From positions 30,932 through 94,931 of the forward strand of contig JAXGGA010003947.1 of assembly GCA_038373865.1 (NCBI GenBank): a stretch of 64,000 nucleotides of DNA, in the 5' to 3' direction. Below, in pieces: positions 33,880 through 46,600 of the stretch. Origin of the DNA: Uloborus plumipes. Its lineage: Eukaryota > Arthropoda > Arachnida > Araneae > Uloboridae. Under the pieces are notes generated by a model that had not been told where the DNA came from, ran no database searches, and saw only the letters and a list, made by a program, of their open reading frames with translations. Numbering within the stretch: the first letter of the stretch is position 1; every line of letters starts with the position of its first letter. The translations under genes and the position numbers were made by a program.

Positions 33880-34365
33880 GACTTTACTTATAGATGACTT
33901 TTCAAGAAAAATTTGTTTTACTTGCACTTTTGATGGACTGCTTTTTGGTTTTTAAGCGCACTTTATTTCACATTTGAAACTGTCTAAAAAACATTTGATT
34001 TTTACTTGCACATAGATTTATGTTCACTGATTTTCAACAAAAGTTTGTTCCTTACTTGTACTTACTTACTTGTGCATATATTTCATGACTGACAAATGTT
34101 GAAGAATAATAATTTGTCTTTTACTTGTGCAGATTTATCATGACTGATTGATGTTGAAGAATAGTTTCTCCTTTACTTGCATAATGTGTTTCATGACTGA
34201 CTGATCTTGAAGAAGTTTCTCTTTTATTTGTACATATGTTTCATGACTGACTGTTCTTGAAGAAATGTTTGATTTTATTCGCACATGCACTTATAGTTGA
34301 CTGATGTTGAAGAAAAGTTTGTCTCTTACTTGAGCACATATTTTATGACTGGCTGATATTGAAGA
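33880..34365 (+). repeat. Minisatellite, ~45-57-bp unit
   Basis: About nine to ten diverged units of the form TTTCATGACTGACTGATG, TTGAAGAA, then TTTGTCTTTTACTTGCACAT. A further lone unit (TTTCATGACTGATTGATGTT) lies at 30892-30925, on the other side of the Tc1 insertion. Confidence 0.8.
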
Positions 34366-34433
34366 ACCGTTGTTAAGGATGTTTCACGAGTTTCGTGTTA
34401 AATGAGGCAACATACCTTTTAATAAACATAAAT

Positions 34434-34725
34434 CAAGGGCGGATACAAGGGAGGGGCGATGGGGGCGATCGCCCCTCCCTTGAGAGACTCTTCTCCAGCA
34501 GTTTTTCGACTATGAAGTTCAAAAAAGGCAATTTTAGATGGTCTTCGATGATGCTATAAGAACTGCTTGGGATTCGGGGCTCTGATCTGGAATTTTTTCG
34601 AAATTGAAGACCGAAATATTTGTAATAAACATGTGTTAACCAGGATATGTGGTAAAAGAAAAGGGGCAAGTAGAAAGAAAAAAAACAATTGCCCCTCCTT
34701 TGGAACATTTCTGGATCCACCCTTG
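34434..34725. mobile_element. hAT MITE (292 bp)
   Basis: CAAGGGCGGATACAAGGGAG.. and ..GGATCCACCCTTG ends with a perfect 8-bp duplication ACATAAAT (34426-34433, 34726-34733). Near-palindromic GGGGCGATCGCCCC close to the left end. No ORF. Confidence 0.9.
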
Positions 34726-34989
34726 ACATAAATCAAGTTTAATTAAAGAATCAAAATGTCTTAGTATTTGTTGGGAGTTCAATATTATTTACTACTTTGG
34801 TTAAAAGATAACTATTATGATATACAAACCCATTTTTGGCTCATAACTGATTGGAAAATAAATTTAATTTGTTTCATTTCTTTTCTTATTCTTTACTATT
34901 CTTTATTCTACATTAATGACTGTAGTATAATAGTTTTCTACTTCCTACAAAAAAAAATAAAAAGTCAAGAACTTATTGATAATTTTGAA

Positions 34990-35157
34990 CAGTCTCTATA
35001 ACTCGAAGATCCTAGGGACCGACTAATAGCTTCGAGTTATTGGTAGTTCAAGCTTTAGGAAATTCCTACAGGCTTCTCAAGAGTTTAGGACTCAATGAAA
35101 ACTCTAAGGAAAAGGAATATTTGAGTTATAAGGCTTCGAGTTATCGAGACTCGACTG
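34990..35157. mobile_element. pogo-like MITE
   Basis: CAGTCTC..TAACTCGAAG and inverted CTTCGAGTTATCGAGACTCG end in GACTG. The CAGTC start and CTCGATAACTCGAA body are the pogo-type pattern. Flanking TA is not preserved. Confidence 0.5.
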
Positions 35158-35496
35158 CACTTTAAACGACCTAAATATGAATTTTAAAACTTTCTTTTAA
35201 GGTCAATTTTATGTACACTACAATAGAAACAACAAGAAAATTGCAGAGGGAACTATCATTTGTCATTGCAAAACCTCATTTTGTCCGGTAATAGAAGCTA
35301 CAAATTATCAGCATCCATACATTTTTCAACAGCTTTTGCTGCTTGCATAAAAAACTTAATGCTCTGTCAGCAGCTACTTACTGTCTTTTACACCTCATAT
35401 TGTTTTAATATTTATTTTAGTAAAAAATATTAAAAGGCAAAAAATCAGAAGTTGCAACTAAAACTAAAATACATGATTAACAAACGAGTGCAGATA

Positions 35497-35640
35497 GGGC
35501 CCTGCTCTACATCAGCGTAAAACGCAACCAAAACCGAAGGCAGAAACTGAAAATCCGAGTACTTTCCATATGAACACTATGTAATCCATTTTACGTTTCT
35601 GCTTTATTTTTCTGCTTTACGCCAATGTGGAGCAGGGCCC
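35497..35640. mobile_element. 144-bp foldback MITE with GGGCCCTGCTC ends
   Basis: GGGCCCTGCTCTACATCAGC and inverted GGAGCAGGGCCC; ATA flanks both sides. A 3-bp duplication and GGGC.. ends are compatible with PIF/Harbinger. The half-site GCAGGGCCCATA recurs near 55070. Confidence 0.6.
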
Positions 35641-36661
35641 ATACGCTAGCAAAATTTCTCTAAATCGAAACAATCTGGCATCAAAGTTTAAATAAAACAA
35701 GTGGTAGAAAAAATAATAGCAACAATCATGACGAAATAATTGATAAAACTGCCTATATTGCAATCGTAGCACAGACTCAAGAAGGTTTTATATTTCTCAA
35801 TTTATTGTATATTTTTTCTACCTAAAAATTTTCTAAAATGCAAACAAATTTCCTTCCCCAGTTAGGCGCTTCACTTCAGTTGTTCCATTTTCAACATTCA
35901 CAAAATTCAAGATTCTTTCTTCCCTTACTTTTCTTCTACTTTCAGAACAATCACAAAATACATACAAAATGAAAATTTATTCAAAACGAACAATTTAAAA
36001 TACGGCATGTGACACAATTTCAAACATACATGAACTAAAATGGTAATTTCAATACAAATTTCAGAATTCTTCATCATAAGCAAAAATACTAAAACATATT
36101 GGCGCCTCAAAATAACAGTGAAAAAATGGATTTAGGCGACGATATTTGTTTACAAAAATGATGATTCAATATTTGGAAACAGATATCTGTGCAAAATGAT
36201 TTGTAAATTGCTAGTCCATAAACCTCATATGCTTAAATAAGCAGAAAATTAAGAATTTAATGAAAATCTTTATACTAAAAATTTAATTAAAGCAAAATCC
36301 ACAATGTTAATCCCATGTACTCAGCTGTCTTTTCTGAGGAGATATTATTCATGGATTCAGAAAGATTTGAAAGGCAAAGAATTTAACATACAAAACTTTG
36401 CAAAAAAAAAATCAGACACATGTACTGGGGTTCCAAGAGACCAAATTTTCAACGCAAAAAAATGTGAGCTTATCTCATATCTGCAGAAATCTGTATAAAC
36501 ATTTGATTGTATATTTTTTGCGCTAAAAAAGTTTCTTGCGACCTTATGCTGTCTGTAGTACTTAACAAGTTTGTGATGCTAACACAGTTGACTCTTATTT
36601 ATGCAAAAAAAATTTTAACTCTTGAGAAAAATTAAAAAGGACAACAATAATAATAATAATA

Positions 36662-36829
36662 CTGTCGCCCCCGCTAAAACGAATACTGTTGGTTCCAAGA
36701 AATATCATTCGATTAAGCGAGGATCTTTAACATTACCTCTATGGCATGGGGAATATTCAGTTCCGGGATGTTTTATTCGTACAAGCGGGGTATTCGGTTA
36801 TTTATTACCCAATTGAACGGAGCAGACAG
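36662..36829. mobile_element. pogo-like MITE
   Basis: TA-flanked CTGTCGCCCCCGCTAAAACG with inverted CGGAGCAGACAG. Internal CGATTAAGCGAGG and TACAAGCGGGG repeat the end theme. Confidence 0.5.
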
Positions 36830-37075
36830 TATTTGAAAAACTCAACTGTTTTTGGACACCAGTTTTCCATTCAATCATTTATATAGTGGCAAGTTACTTG
36901 TGAAACACCTGCTTTAGATTTTACTTTTGGTTAAGGATTTTATAAAAATATGAAACCTTGTTGTCTTTTACATCCAAGAAAAGACAATTTTGCACATATT
37001 TATAGTTCACATGAAATTTAACACCATTCTTTGCATTCTAGCAAAGCTTTCTTTGAAACTAGCAAATAGATTTTA

Positions 37076-37599
37076 CAGTAGCCCCTCGTTATATCGCTCA
37101 TTTGGATATATCGCTCTTTTCTCTTGTCTCCCCCCCCCCCCCAAAAAAAAAAAAAATTTTAGTTCGAAACCATTTTTGAGAAAATATGTAAGGTGCTCAG
37201 AAAAGGTCTCTTTCTCATTTATTTTGTCATCAATGAACAAAACGAAGGTTCTTCTATTCTGAATTTGCTGAAAAGAAGCAGCAAATTCCTGTCACCCAAA
37301 CTTACATAGAGCAGAGACAGTTTGGAAACTACTGAACACTTCCTTTTGTATTGATACAATGAGTGAAAAGCATCTGTTAGTAATGTGTAGTAGTAATCTG
37401 TAAAAGTTATATTTTTTTGTTACTTTTGACTGAAAAAGAGCTAATGTTCGAATAAATGAATTTTTATGTATGTGCACGTATAATTTACTTGCATGCTGGA
37501 TAGAAAACTATTTTTAATGACCTCGGTTATATCGCGCTTTCGGATATATCGCGCTTTTTTCTTGTAACCCGAAAAGCGCAATATAACGAGGGGTTAATG
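37076..37599. mobile_element. pogo-like MITE (524 bp)
   Basis: TA-flanked; left CAGTAGCCCCTCGTTATATC and right inverted ATATAACGAGGGGTTAATG. Subterminal GGATATATCGC repeats occur at both ends. Poly(C)/poly(A) run near 37131-37157. Confidence 0.75.
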
Positions 37600-37649
37600 T
37601 ATTTCAATTCTGATACATTTTCGTTTAAAGCTGTTGACTCTCAGCAATA

Positions 37650-38282
37650 GGGTAGTTTTCAATTTTTCAATTTTATTTTTATATGATAGAGTAACATGTG
37701 TGAACATCATCGGTGAAAAAATTTTTGCGATACGATAAGTAGTTTTTTTTTAAAATAATTTTTAAAGTTCAAGAAAATGTGACGTCACTCGGCAGCGGAA
37801 GAAACGCCATCGGTACTTCCGCCGCGCCTCAGCCGAGGAGGAGAAGCGAGGGAAACGCTTGGCTACGTTGAAGACTATTAACTCCTCGTGATTTTGGAAG
37901 ATTTAAATCGCTCGTCCTCTCGAAAATAGGCAAAAACCATCATTGATGTCACTTGAGGGAGATTGTTGGACTGTCATTGACGTATCCTGTCTCCATCATG
38001 CATCAAAAGGATTATTAAATATCTAAAAATTAAAAATAACTACGCGCTCAAAATGTCCGTAGCGATAACACGGGTCCGTCGCCGAGAGCTGAGGATTGAG
38101 GCCGAGTGATGTAACTCGTGACGTATCAGAAAAGCGAGCTTTTGCGCGTCGGATTTTTAAAAATTCATTAAAAATCAATCGTTGTGTTTTAAAATACGGC
38201 AGTGGTGAATTTTGGAGTTTTGAGGGTCAAGTAACAATATTTAATGATCAAAATGGGGATTTTTAATAGGTCACAACTACCC
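37650..38282. mobile_element. TA-flanked element with GC-rich core
   Basis: GGGTAGTTTTC.. and inverted ..CACAACTACCC ends, TA on both sides. The core (about 37780-38150) is GC-rich against AT-rich surroundings and contains TGACGTCAC and GTGACGTATC. No ORF of note. Confidence 0.55.
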
Positions 38283-38289
38283 TATTAAT

Positions 38290-39313
38290 TCTAGATAAAT
38301 TCTAGCTTAATCCAAGAAGGTAGGATTGGTCAATCATTGCCTCACCAGTCACCATAGATGACAAGTAGCAGATGAAACTCAACAAATGAACAATGATTGC
38401 TTATGTTAACTTAAAATATCAGCAATAAAAATTTGCTTCCGTACTTCAAATTTAAAAAGAAAAATCCAAACAAACAAGAATTAGGAAACAGTTCAAGAGA
38501 TCATAAAGTATAAAATCAACAACAATGTAAAGGATTCGTCCATCCCTTAAAATATAATTCTCACATTAACAAGTACATAAAAACAATTAATTTACATTCA
38601 TACTGAATGCAATCTTGACTAATAAAGCTCATCACAACATGAAGACTTAAAAAATTATCACAACCAATTCTGACATTGTTCCATTAAAATAAAAGAAAAT
38701 GGCGAGAAACAAAATAACAGAAATTCAACAATATTTACAGATGCAGTGACATTTTAAATGTCCTGGGTAAAGGAACCATGAAAATGTGTTCAATTGTGAT
38801 GTTTATCCATGTATAAAAATATAAAAGACACCTAACTCCAAGTTTTAAAAAATCATGTGTATGAATACAATGAATAAACAACGTAAACAAAGCAAAATAG
38901 TCAAAAAATTAAATAGCCAATTTTAAAGAGAAATCTGTGAGTAAACATGAAGCCACAACTTTGCTGTTAAGTAATTTTGTAATTAGAAATGGCTTTGATA
39001 ACCCTGACATACCCTCTTGCTACATTTTTTTGAAGTTCTGCGCTTTCCATGCATTGATCACTCTTTTAAATCACATCTTAGCAAAATATTTTTATGTCAT
39101 TTCACCCTTAAAAACATGAACATGTAGTAGATTTTTAAAAAACTATCATCTTAAACAAAGTCTATATATTTGGCTTTCATCAAAACATTCCAGGAATGAT
39201 TTACATCGTACAAAAAATGTTCACATATAAAAACACACTTGTAAGAGATATTTTAAAAACTAATAAAATTTATACATTAATTCTTAAAGTTTTGCATGAT
39301 GATAAATAAACAA
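38290..39313 (-). other. Probable 3' UTR / downstream flank of ABHD gene
   Basis: Lies directly after the ABHD stop codon on the - strand. No exon, ORF or complete transposon is visible; the transcript end is not defined. Confidence 0.35.
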
Positions 39314-39430
39314 TTAAAAATTTCTAGGATTAATTAATCCGTCCTCTAAATTTTCACAAACTTGAATTACTAAAGTGTTAAACTCCTCAGGCTTGTCGGC
39401 ATAAACATGGTGTCCTGCTCCCTCAATGAC
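39314..39430 (-). CDS. ABHD4: ABHD4/ABHD5-family hydrolase, terminal exon
   Basis: On the - strand, acceptor CTTTTCATAG precedes 39430; 38 codons end at TAA 39316-39314. It begins VIEGAGHHVYADKPEEFN, the conserved end of ABHD4/5 with the catalytic His (first His of HHVYAD) and the HX4D acyltransferase-type motif. The protein ends NPRNF. Phase 0 entry matches the preceding exon exactly. Confidence 0.92.
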   Translation of the reverse strand, partial: VIEGAGHHVYADKPEEFNTLVIQVCENLEDGLINPRNF

Positions 39431-41243
39431 CTATGAAAAGGAATTATGAAGCAAACATGATTAAAATCTCATGGTAAATACAAAAAAAAAAAAAAAAGAA
39501 AGAAAGAAAGGAAAAAAAAAGTGAATTAATTTCAAATGATACCTTTCAGATTAAATTTACGACTTATTTGTCTTTTTTTGCAAGAACGTGTGAACAATTT
39601 GATAATTCACAATTAGGATATTTTGTACAATAATCCCATAAAAAATAAGTTGCAGTGTTTCTCGTCTTAAAGAAATTATTTGACAATCTACTAATGTAAA
39701 GATCTACTAATATACAAATGTACAACGTACAATGATTACAATCTACTAATGTAAAGATCATAATGAGTATTTTGTAAAGTAGTTTAATATTGTGTATAAA
39801 AATAGTTAAAGAAAAAAAACTTCAATCTGTGTTTGTATTTTGATAAAAAATTTTCAAAAAAGTTTTTTCCCCACTACCCTACCCCACATCCACCTTGATG
39901 AGTAACTAGAACGCTTTTTTTAAACCAAAAGTCGAGGCACTTAACCAACCTGCTGAATCCTTGGAACATCAAAAATTAAAGAAACTAAAAGAAACTAAAG
40001 AAACTTAAATAACTTAAGTAGTTAAATTTAAAAAATAATAATAATAAATAAGTAAACTGATCACTCGGAGGTACTAAATAGAGGGATATAAATCTTATAC
40101 AATATTTGTCTGCCTCCCTTTAAGTGTGAAAAATAGAATACCCGTAAATTAGTAAAGGAAAAGTTCTCAAAATATTTGAGCGCTTTGGAAGACAAGAATT
40201 AAGCGGGAGGGGAAATTACATGCAGGCTGATTTCTAGTAAATATTTAAAAACTACTGGACAAATTTAAACATAGTAATGTAAACAAAACATTTATTTAGT
40301 TTTCTAAATCTGCAAGACTTTTTGGCATTAGTTGTACAATGATGAATAACCCTAATAAGGTAATTAGCACATAATGCTGTAAATGAATAATGTTGTAAAT
40401 GCTTTAGTATTGCAGGTGCATATTTTAAACATTTTGTAACATAATAAAATCCATAGTGATTTGTATAGTTTTCAAAACAAAGTCTTATATTTGTAAACAA
40501 AGAGCACTAGAATGTTATTGCAAAAAAAATGACATTTGTACTTATATTACTTTGCCTTTTTAAAACATTTTGTGACATAAAAGAATTTATAATGAATTAT
40601 TTAATTTTTAAAACAAAATCTTAAATTTATAAACAAAGATATTTAGAATGTTACATTAGTACTTTTATTACTTTGCTTATGTAAAACATGTTATGTCATA
40701 ATAAAATCTGTAGTGGACTCTTTAGTTTTGGGAACAAAAATCTCAAATTTTATAAACAAAGAAAATTAGAATGTCAATTCAAAAAATTACATTGCTATTT
40801 TTATTCCTTTCTTATTTTATTCCTTTTGATGTGACTTTTTTTTCTATCTTTTTAGTAACTTTCTTGTGTGGATAAAAACAAGTAAAAAGAAATTAACATG
40901 AAATTTCAAAACAGTTTATTGATGTTTTAATTTCTAACACTAGTAACACTTTTTCTAAACTGGTTTATGCTTGGGCTTAATAATAATGGACAAAAGAGAA
41001 TCTGCTGTACTACTTTTACAAATAAATGACTTAACTTTAATTCTATCACACACACTCTCTTCAGTTATGAAACTTTCCCAATGCATTTTCCTAACGATAC
41101 GTTTCTGATCTTGATATTTCTATTGAGTTAACATGCATGCAAGAACATTTAAAAATACTTAAAGTTAAACACAATACACAATCAAGAGTATGATTATTAT
41201 TTCTTTACTGATCCTAAACAATGAAAATGAAATCTACTCATAC

Positions 41244-41430
41244 TTGGACATCCACAAAGGAATTCAGTCTTGAATACTTTATCTGCAAACCAGGCTGCCT
41301 ATTGTACCATGAGCGGGAACCATAAACAAAAGTAATAGGAACTTTCGGATCCAAGCTGTTTAGCCTGTACATCATTGGATATTTCGCCCAACCGGCGGAG
41401 TCTGCCATGGCTTTAAATGCAGCTTCACCA
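41244..41430 (-). CDS. ABHD4: ABHD4/ABHD5-family hydrolase, exon 5 (substituted acid position)
   Basis: Acceptor TCATTTACAG and donor GTATGA on the - strand. One base completes the Ser codon from the previous exon, then 62 codons. It reads GEAAFKAMADSAGWAKYPMM and later VPITFVYGSRSWYNRQPG. In vertebrate ABHD4/5 the matching segment has GARS-x-ID-x-x-x-G, where the Asp is the predicted catalytic acid; here it is Asn (codon AAT at 41303-41301). Everything else, including the GWAK motif, is conserved. Either the triad is altered, another acid substitutes, or this is an allele or sequencing change of GAT to AAT. Confidence 0.92.
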
Positions 41431-41744
41431 CTGTAAATGACATTGAAAAAAAATAGTTATATCATGAACTGAATATATTAATAACTATAATATTAAGTCT
41501 TATATAATAATATAAGACTTAAGAAAAGAAAAGCAGAAATTAATCATTTTATACATTACTTGTGCAGTCGCTCATTTAAAACACATTTCAATAATCAATT
41601 GAGATGGAGCTGAATTTTAAAATACATATCATAGTCTGAAATTATACTTAGGTTGACCTGGCATCTGTGAGTACTCTCATAAGGTATGGATGAAAATGTA
41701 GATAAGAATATTAAACATTGTTGTAATTTTAAGTTTCAGTGATT

Positions 41745-42186
41745 AAGCAGTGATTTTTTGCAGGTGTATCTTTAAATTTTGCAGGAATCTGTAAATTTGC
41801 TGCAGAGTTTTAAAATTTAGAAGTAGATCTACATACCTTGCAAATATAACACTTATTCAGCTCAAAACTAGACATTTGTGCAGGAAAATGATTGTGTGAT
41901 TAAGAGATTATGTGCCTTTAAAAAATTCTGCAAGAAATTTGAAGAAAATTTACAGCTTTCTGCTAAATTTCTTCTTTAATTTGAAGATAAATAATCTAAT
42001 GTGAAGAAGAAAATCTGCAGAATTGCTAAATTATTGAAATTTTAAAATTGTAACAACCCAGTGATTGGGCCAAGTTTGCTTAGACAGCCATATTCCATCA
42101 TGTTCATAATATGCTTGTCTACATTTTTATACATAACTTCTTAGAAAACTTGATGAGGATAGGTAAACCTAAGTTGGATCTTTACT
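41745..42186 (+). repeat. Dispersed repeat, copy 2 (uninterrupted)
   Basis: Relative of 1340-2555, colinear but lacking the hAT insertion; ends ..AACTTGATGAGGATAGG and AAGTTGGATC. The rest of the intron to 43470 shows nothing recognisable. Confidence 0.6.
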
Positions 42187-43654
42187 TTTTGGATCAGGTA
42201 GTATACCCATGATTGCTGTGTAATTGGTAAATGTCTAGTAAAAATGAGTCTATCTCAAAGAGCGGCAAAAGTAAACATTTGACTTGCGTGTTTGTTCATT
42301 TCAATATGCCACTGCTAAATTTTGAGGCTAAACCACATCTGTAAAAGCTGTCATCCCATGGGATAGATGCATCCATTTCCGCCAATAAACTAGATCCTTC
42401 TCATCTCATTTGTGGTCAGGCAGTGATTTCTTTTTAATAAAACCATCAATTGTTGCACTCAACATCCTCCAATGCCCTAAACATGTCAGATTATTGTTTT
42501 GTGGACTGAATTTTGTGAAGAACATGGACTCTTACTCTAAAAAATGCAATTAAATATTAAAGATTTCCAGAAAAGATATTATATGATGATTTTTGGCTCT
42601 GTATAACAAGCATATCTCATTATATACGTAAATTACTGAGCAAAGAATGTTATTTAAATACTGGAAACCCAACTGCATTATATAGAAGTAGAGTAGAGTT
42701 CTTCATACAATTCATGCAACAAAACAAGGGACACGTTTAAGGTCTTTGTAGGATGTTTTATGCAAAAATTGATATGTATTTTACCGTGGAATCGCTCAGC
42801 AGTTAAAAGTTTGCCTTCATTTCAGGTATTCTTTAACTGATGACTCAGTTCTTGGGGAAACACAGGCAATTGATTTACAAATATTTACAAGAAAGTTGTT
42901 AATAACTACTGATATCCACATCAAATTGGCAAATTAGATAAAATACCTATAAACATAACAATAAGTACATATTCACCCCTAACTAAGATAAAACATGGAA
43001 ATAAAAATCTCAGCTCTAACTAGAGTTTAAGCTGAGCTCAAAATTTCTTTAACAAAAAAAGTAAAATCGCTGACAAAGTGTTAGCAAAATGCTAAATGGC
43101 GGAAGGTTAATGAATAATGACTAAATCTTTCTAACTGCCTCTATGTGTTTCATCTCTTGAGAAAGCTAAGTTCAAAATTTGCCCAGGCAATCTTTAAAGA
43201 AATAAATATGAAGTAGTTTTTTTTAATGAAAAATTTAGAATTGTACTTAGAATTGAAAAAAACACAAGTTTTTTAGAACTCCAATTATGCATTTATCGGG
43301 GAGACATAATGCTCATGTAGATAAAATATTGTTGAACTTAAGAGCAGCTTATACATATTAGCTAGTTGAAATATCCCCAAGTTTGACGTAGCTGATTTCT
43401 AGCAAAATTTGGCAGAAAATTGATATCAACATGGCAGTTTTGCTTCAATTTCTCACAAAACTAATAGACCCCCATGTTAGTAGTACAGGGTTCATACTTA
43501 TTTTTTAAAATGAAAATTAAGGACCTTTTAAGGGCTCCCAAATTTTTTTAAGGACTCATAGGAAAATATTTAAATAGCTTTAGGAACACAATTTTGCTAT
43601 AAAACACTTTAAAAATAATGCAACAATGGTTGAACTTTTTAAACTTATTTTGTG

Positions 43655-46600
43655 CAGGGGTGATTGTGAGTTCATGAAAAAATACCTGAAAGTCTTAAAG
43701 AGAAAATTGTGTGGGAGGGGGACGTTTTTTTTTTTAAAACCAAGGCTCCTATCTATTAAGCACACTTAAATTTAGAGTTATGCATTTTTTAATAATTAAT
43801 TGCCTTTCGTAAACAAGCAAAACACATTTCATTTTTTCGAATAGTTGCAAATAGTTTTTAGTAAAAATATTGTGCATGCATTTAATTAAATTGTAAATGA
43901 GAAATGAAGTTACTTTTGCGCTGGTGTTGTACAAATTATCTCAAAAAAAAAAAAAAAATTCAAGGAGAAAAAAGGAGTAAAAGTCCAACAAAATTACTGT
44001 TTGTTGTGCGAAAATATTTATAAAGTAATGAAAGTTGCATTTGTTACTGAAAATATGGAAAAGAATTTAACTAGATGCAATACCTACAAATCTCCTAATC
44101 AATACAATATGACCTGAGTCAGAGATTTTCATACTTATTAATACTGAAGTGTAATACTATTTAAAGATGTTATGTATATGTTAAAAACTTAAATAATTGA
44201 AACAAAAATAAAATTCAGCCTGAGATTCAGCATTTAAGTTTTTAACATTTGACACTTTTAAAGGGCATGGATTTTTATTTAAAACTTTTATTTTAATGAT
44301 TTAATTAAAATAAAAAGAAATGTTATTTGTTTGCCTTTCAACAAGGAATGCCAAGTATCGAAAATGAGAACTATCCTATTCTCATAGCAGATGTAAAGAT
44401 ATCGCAATTTTCAAAATTAAGGCGTTAAAAGTATGAAAATAGAATATAAAAGAATTGAAATAAACTTACTTCAGATTTACTATTAAAAGCTCTAAGATAA
44501 AAAATATTATTTTTACAATCCAAATAATTAAAGCAAAAATAAAATTAAATCAGAGCTTCAAATTTTCACTTTTTGATTTTCATCAAAGGACACAGAATTT
44601 TGCTCGAAATTTTTAATTTTTGATTTTTTACTATAAATAAAATTATAGTTCATTTATTTGTCTCCTAACTAATGGTAATAAGCATCAAAACTGAGAAAAA
44701 TTCGATTCTTATATTGGATGCAAATCTATTGCATTTTTTAAAATGAAGGCATCAAATTAAAAAAGGATGCAAATACAATAATTTATTAAAGTTTTAAAAA
44801 AATAAGAATGGCATCTTAACATTTCTGTTCGATGAATATTATCAGTAATTATCGGAAAATCACCGAAAATTCGAAAAAGCAAAAAAAAAATAAATACCGA
44901 AGGTGGGAAGATAAAAGCATAATTTAAAATATTTTATTTCCGGTATTTTCGAACATGAAAATACCAGAATTAGTGTTCACTTTAGAAAAAAAAAAGGGCA
45001 GGGTGCTGTTGTCTGAAAGGGGCACTATTTATTGCGAAAGGGGCACTACTTCAACGCGGTGTCGCCCCCTTCCAGAGCTGGGGCACACCCCTTCAAATAT
45101 TGTTGAACTCCCCCCCCCCTTCCAGGAATGTGCCTGTGCCCCTCCAAAAAATTGGATAAATAGCTCTTTAGCTGCAAGTTCAGATTCTTTGAGCCATATT
45201 TACTGCAATTAAAAATATTCTGATAAGAAATTGAAAATGCATGTGGCAAAAGTATAGGAAATTTAGGGAACAAATGCATAGATAAACATATTGAGGGAGA
45301 ATTTAAAGTTCGAAAGATAAACCTCTCATTATTTCTTAAAAATTATTTCTTCTAGAAATAGAAATTATGCCATTAAGTATTTTAGACGATAAAGAAAATG
45401 GTGAATATCAATTAAATATTTAAAAATAATAACATTTAAAACAAACATTAAATTAAAATATATGCTCATTTGTTTAATTTTAATACTTTGCACAAAATCA
45501 GTGATAATCAATAAGCAAATAATGACTATCTAACTTGAAAAAATTCATAGACAAGTTTTGGAACACGATAATAATTAAAATGAGAAATAAACATCCTAAT
45601 TAAATGTAGCACATATTGAAATAATTTCTAATTGTTAAGAAATTTCAAACATTTACAAGATGCAAAGTATTGAAATCTCAAACACTAGAAGTCTTTATTT
45701 GCGAAACACGTCTTTAATGTTGTCATGTTTCATAAAATTTATTTTATAATTTTTTGAAAATAAAACATAAAATAACCTTAATTTGAGTAGCATATGTAAA
45801 AAAACTTCCGAGAATCAAATACATTAAAGAATTTAAAAGATGCAAAAGGATTGAAATTTCAAACCCGAGAGGCAATTTTCCGCGAAATAGAGTTCATTGT
45901 TGACATGGTTTAAAAAAATAAAGTAATTTATTAAAATAAAACACAAAACAAGCTAATATGAAGTCCAAGTGTCTAAAAACCTTCTGATTGTTAAAAATAT
46001 TAAAATATTTACAAGATGCAAAAGGATTGAAATCTCAAACACGGCAGGCATTTTTTTTGCAACGCACGTGTATTAAGCATACCGAAACATGTAAAAAAAA
46101 TAGAAAATTGTATTGCTGGACAATTCAATGAATACCTATGGACATCAAGAACTATATTAACTTTCGAAAATTTTTTAAGCACTTGAAAATGATTTTTTTT
46201 ACCAAGTCCAGGAAAATGGCTGATTGACAGGCACTCCTTATTTTTTTTTGAAGTTTAACCATTTCAAGATCGAATCTGCTAATTTTATTATTTATTTTAT
46301 TCAGAATAAAAAAGTCTCATCTTTTTTTTCACATGTTCCCAAAAGTTCAAAAAAAAAAAAAAAAAACAAGCATTTACTTGTTATGCAGCAGATAATGGCT
46401 TTGAGTTTTAAGACTTCGGTTATGACTCATGATGTTCAAACTTTTTTCAATGAATAGTACTAAAAAGGAAGGATTAATATTCAAATAACAAAGCTTGCCT
46501 TTGCTTGAATCTTAATTTATTTCTTGCTCTTTGACTTTCCTTTTTGCAGAAGGCATCTACAAGATCGCATACTTTTCGGCGCACGTGTCGGTCGCCATTT

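Noticed and set aside
33880..34365. CRISPR-like repeat array
   Set aside because: Units are diverged, contiguous and without unique spacers, in a eukaryotic genome; it is a minisatellite.
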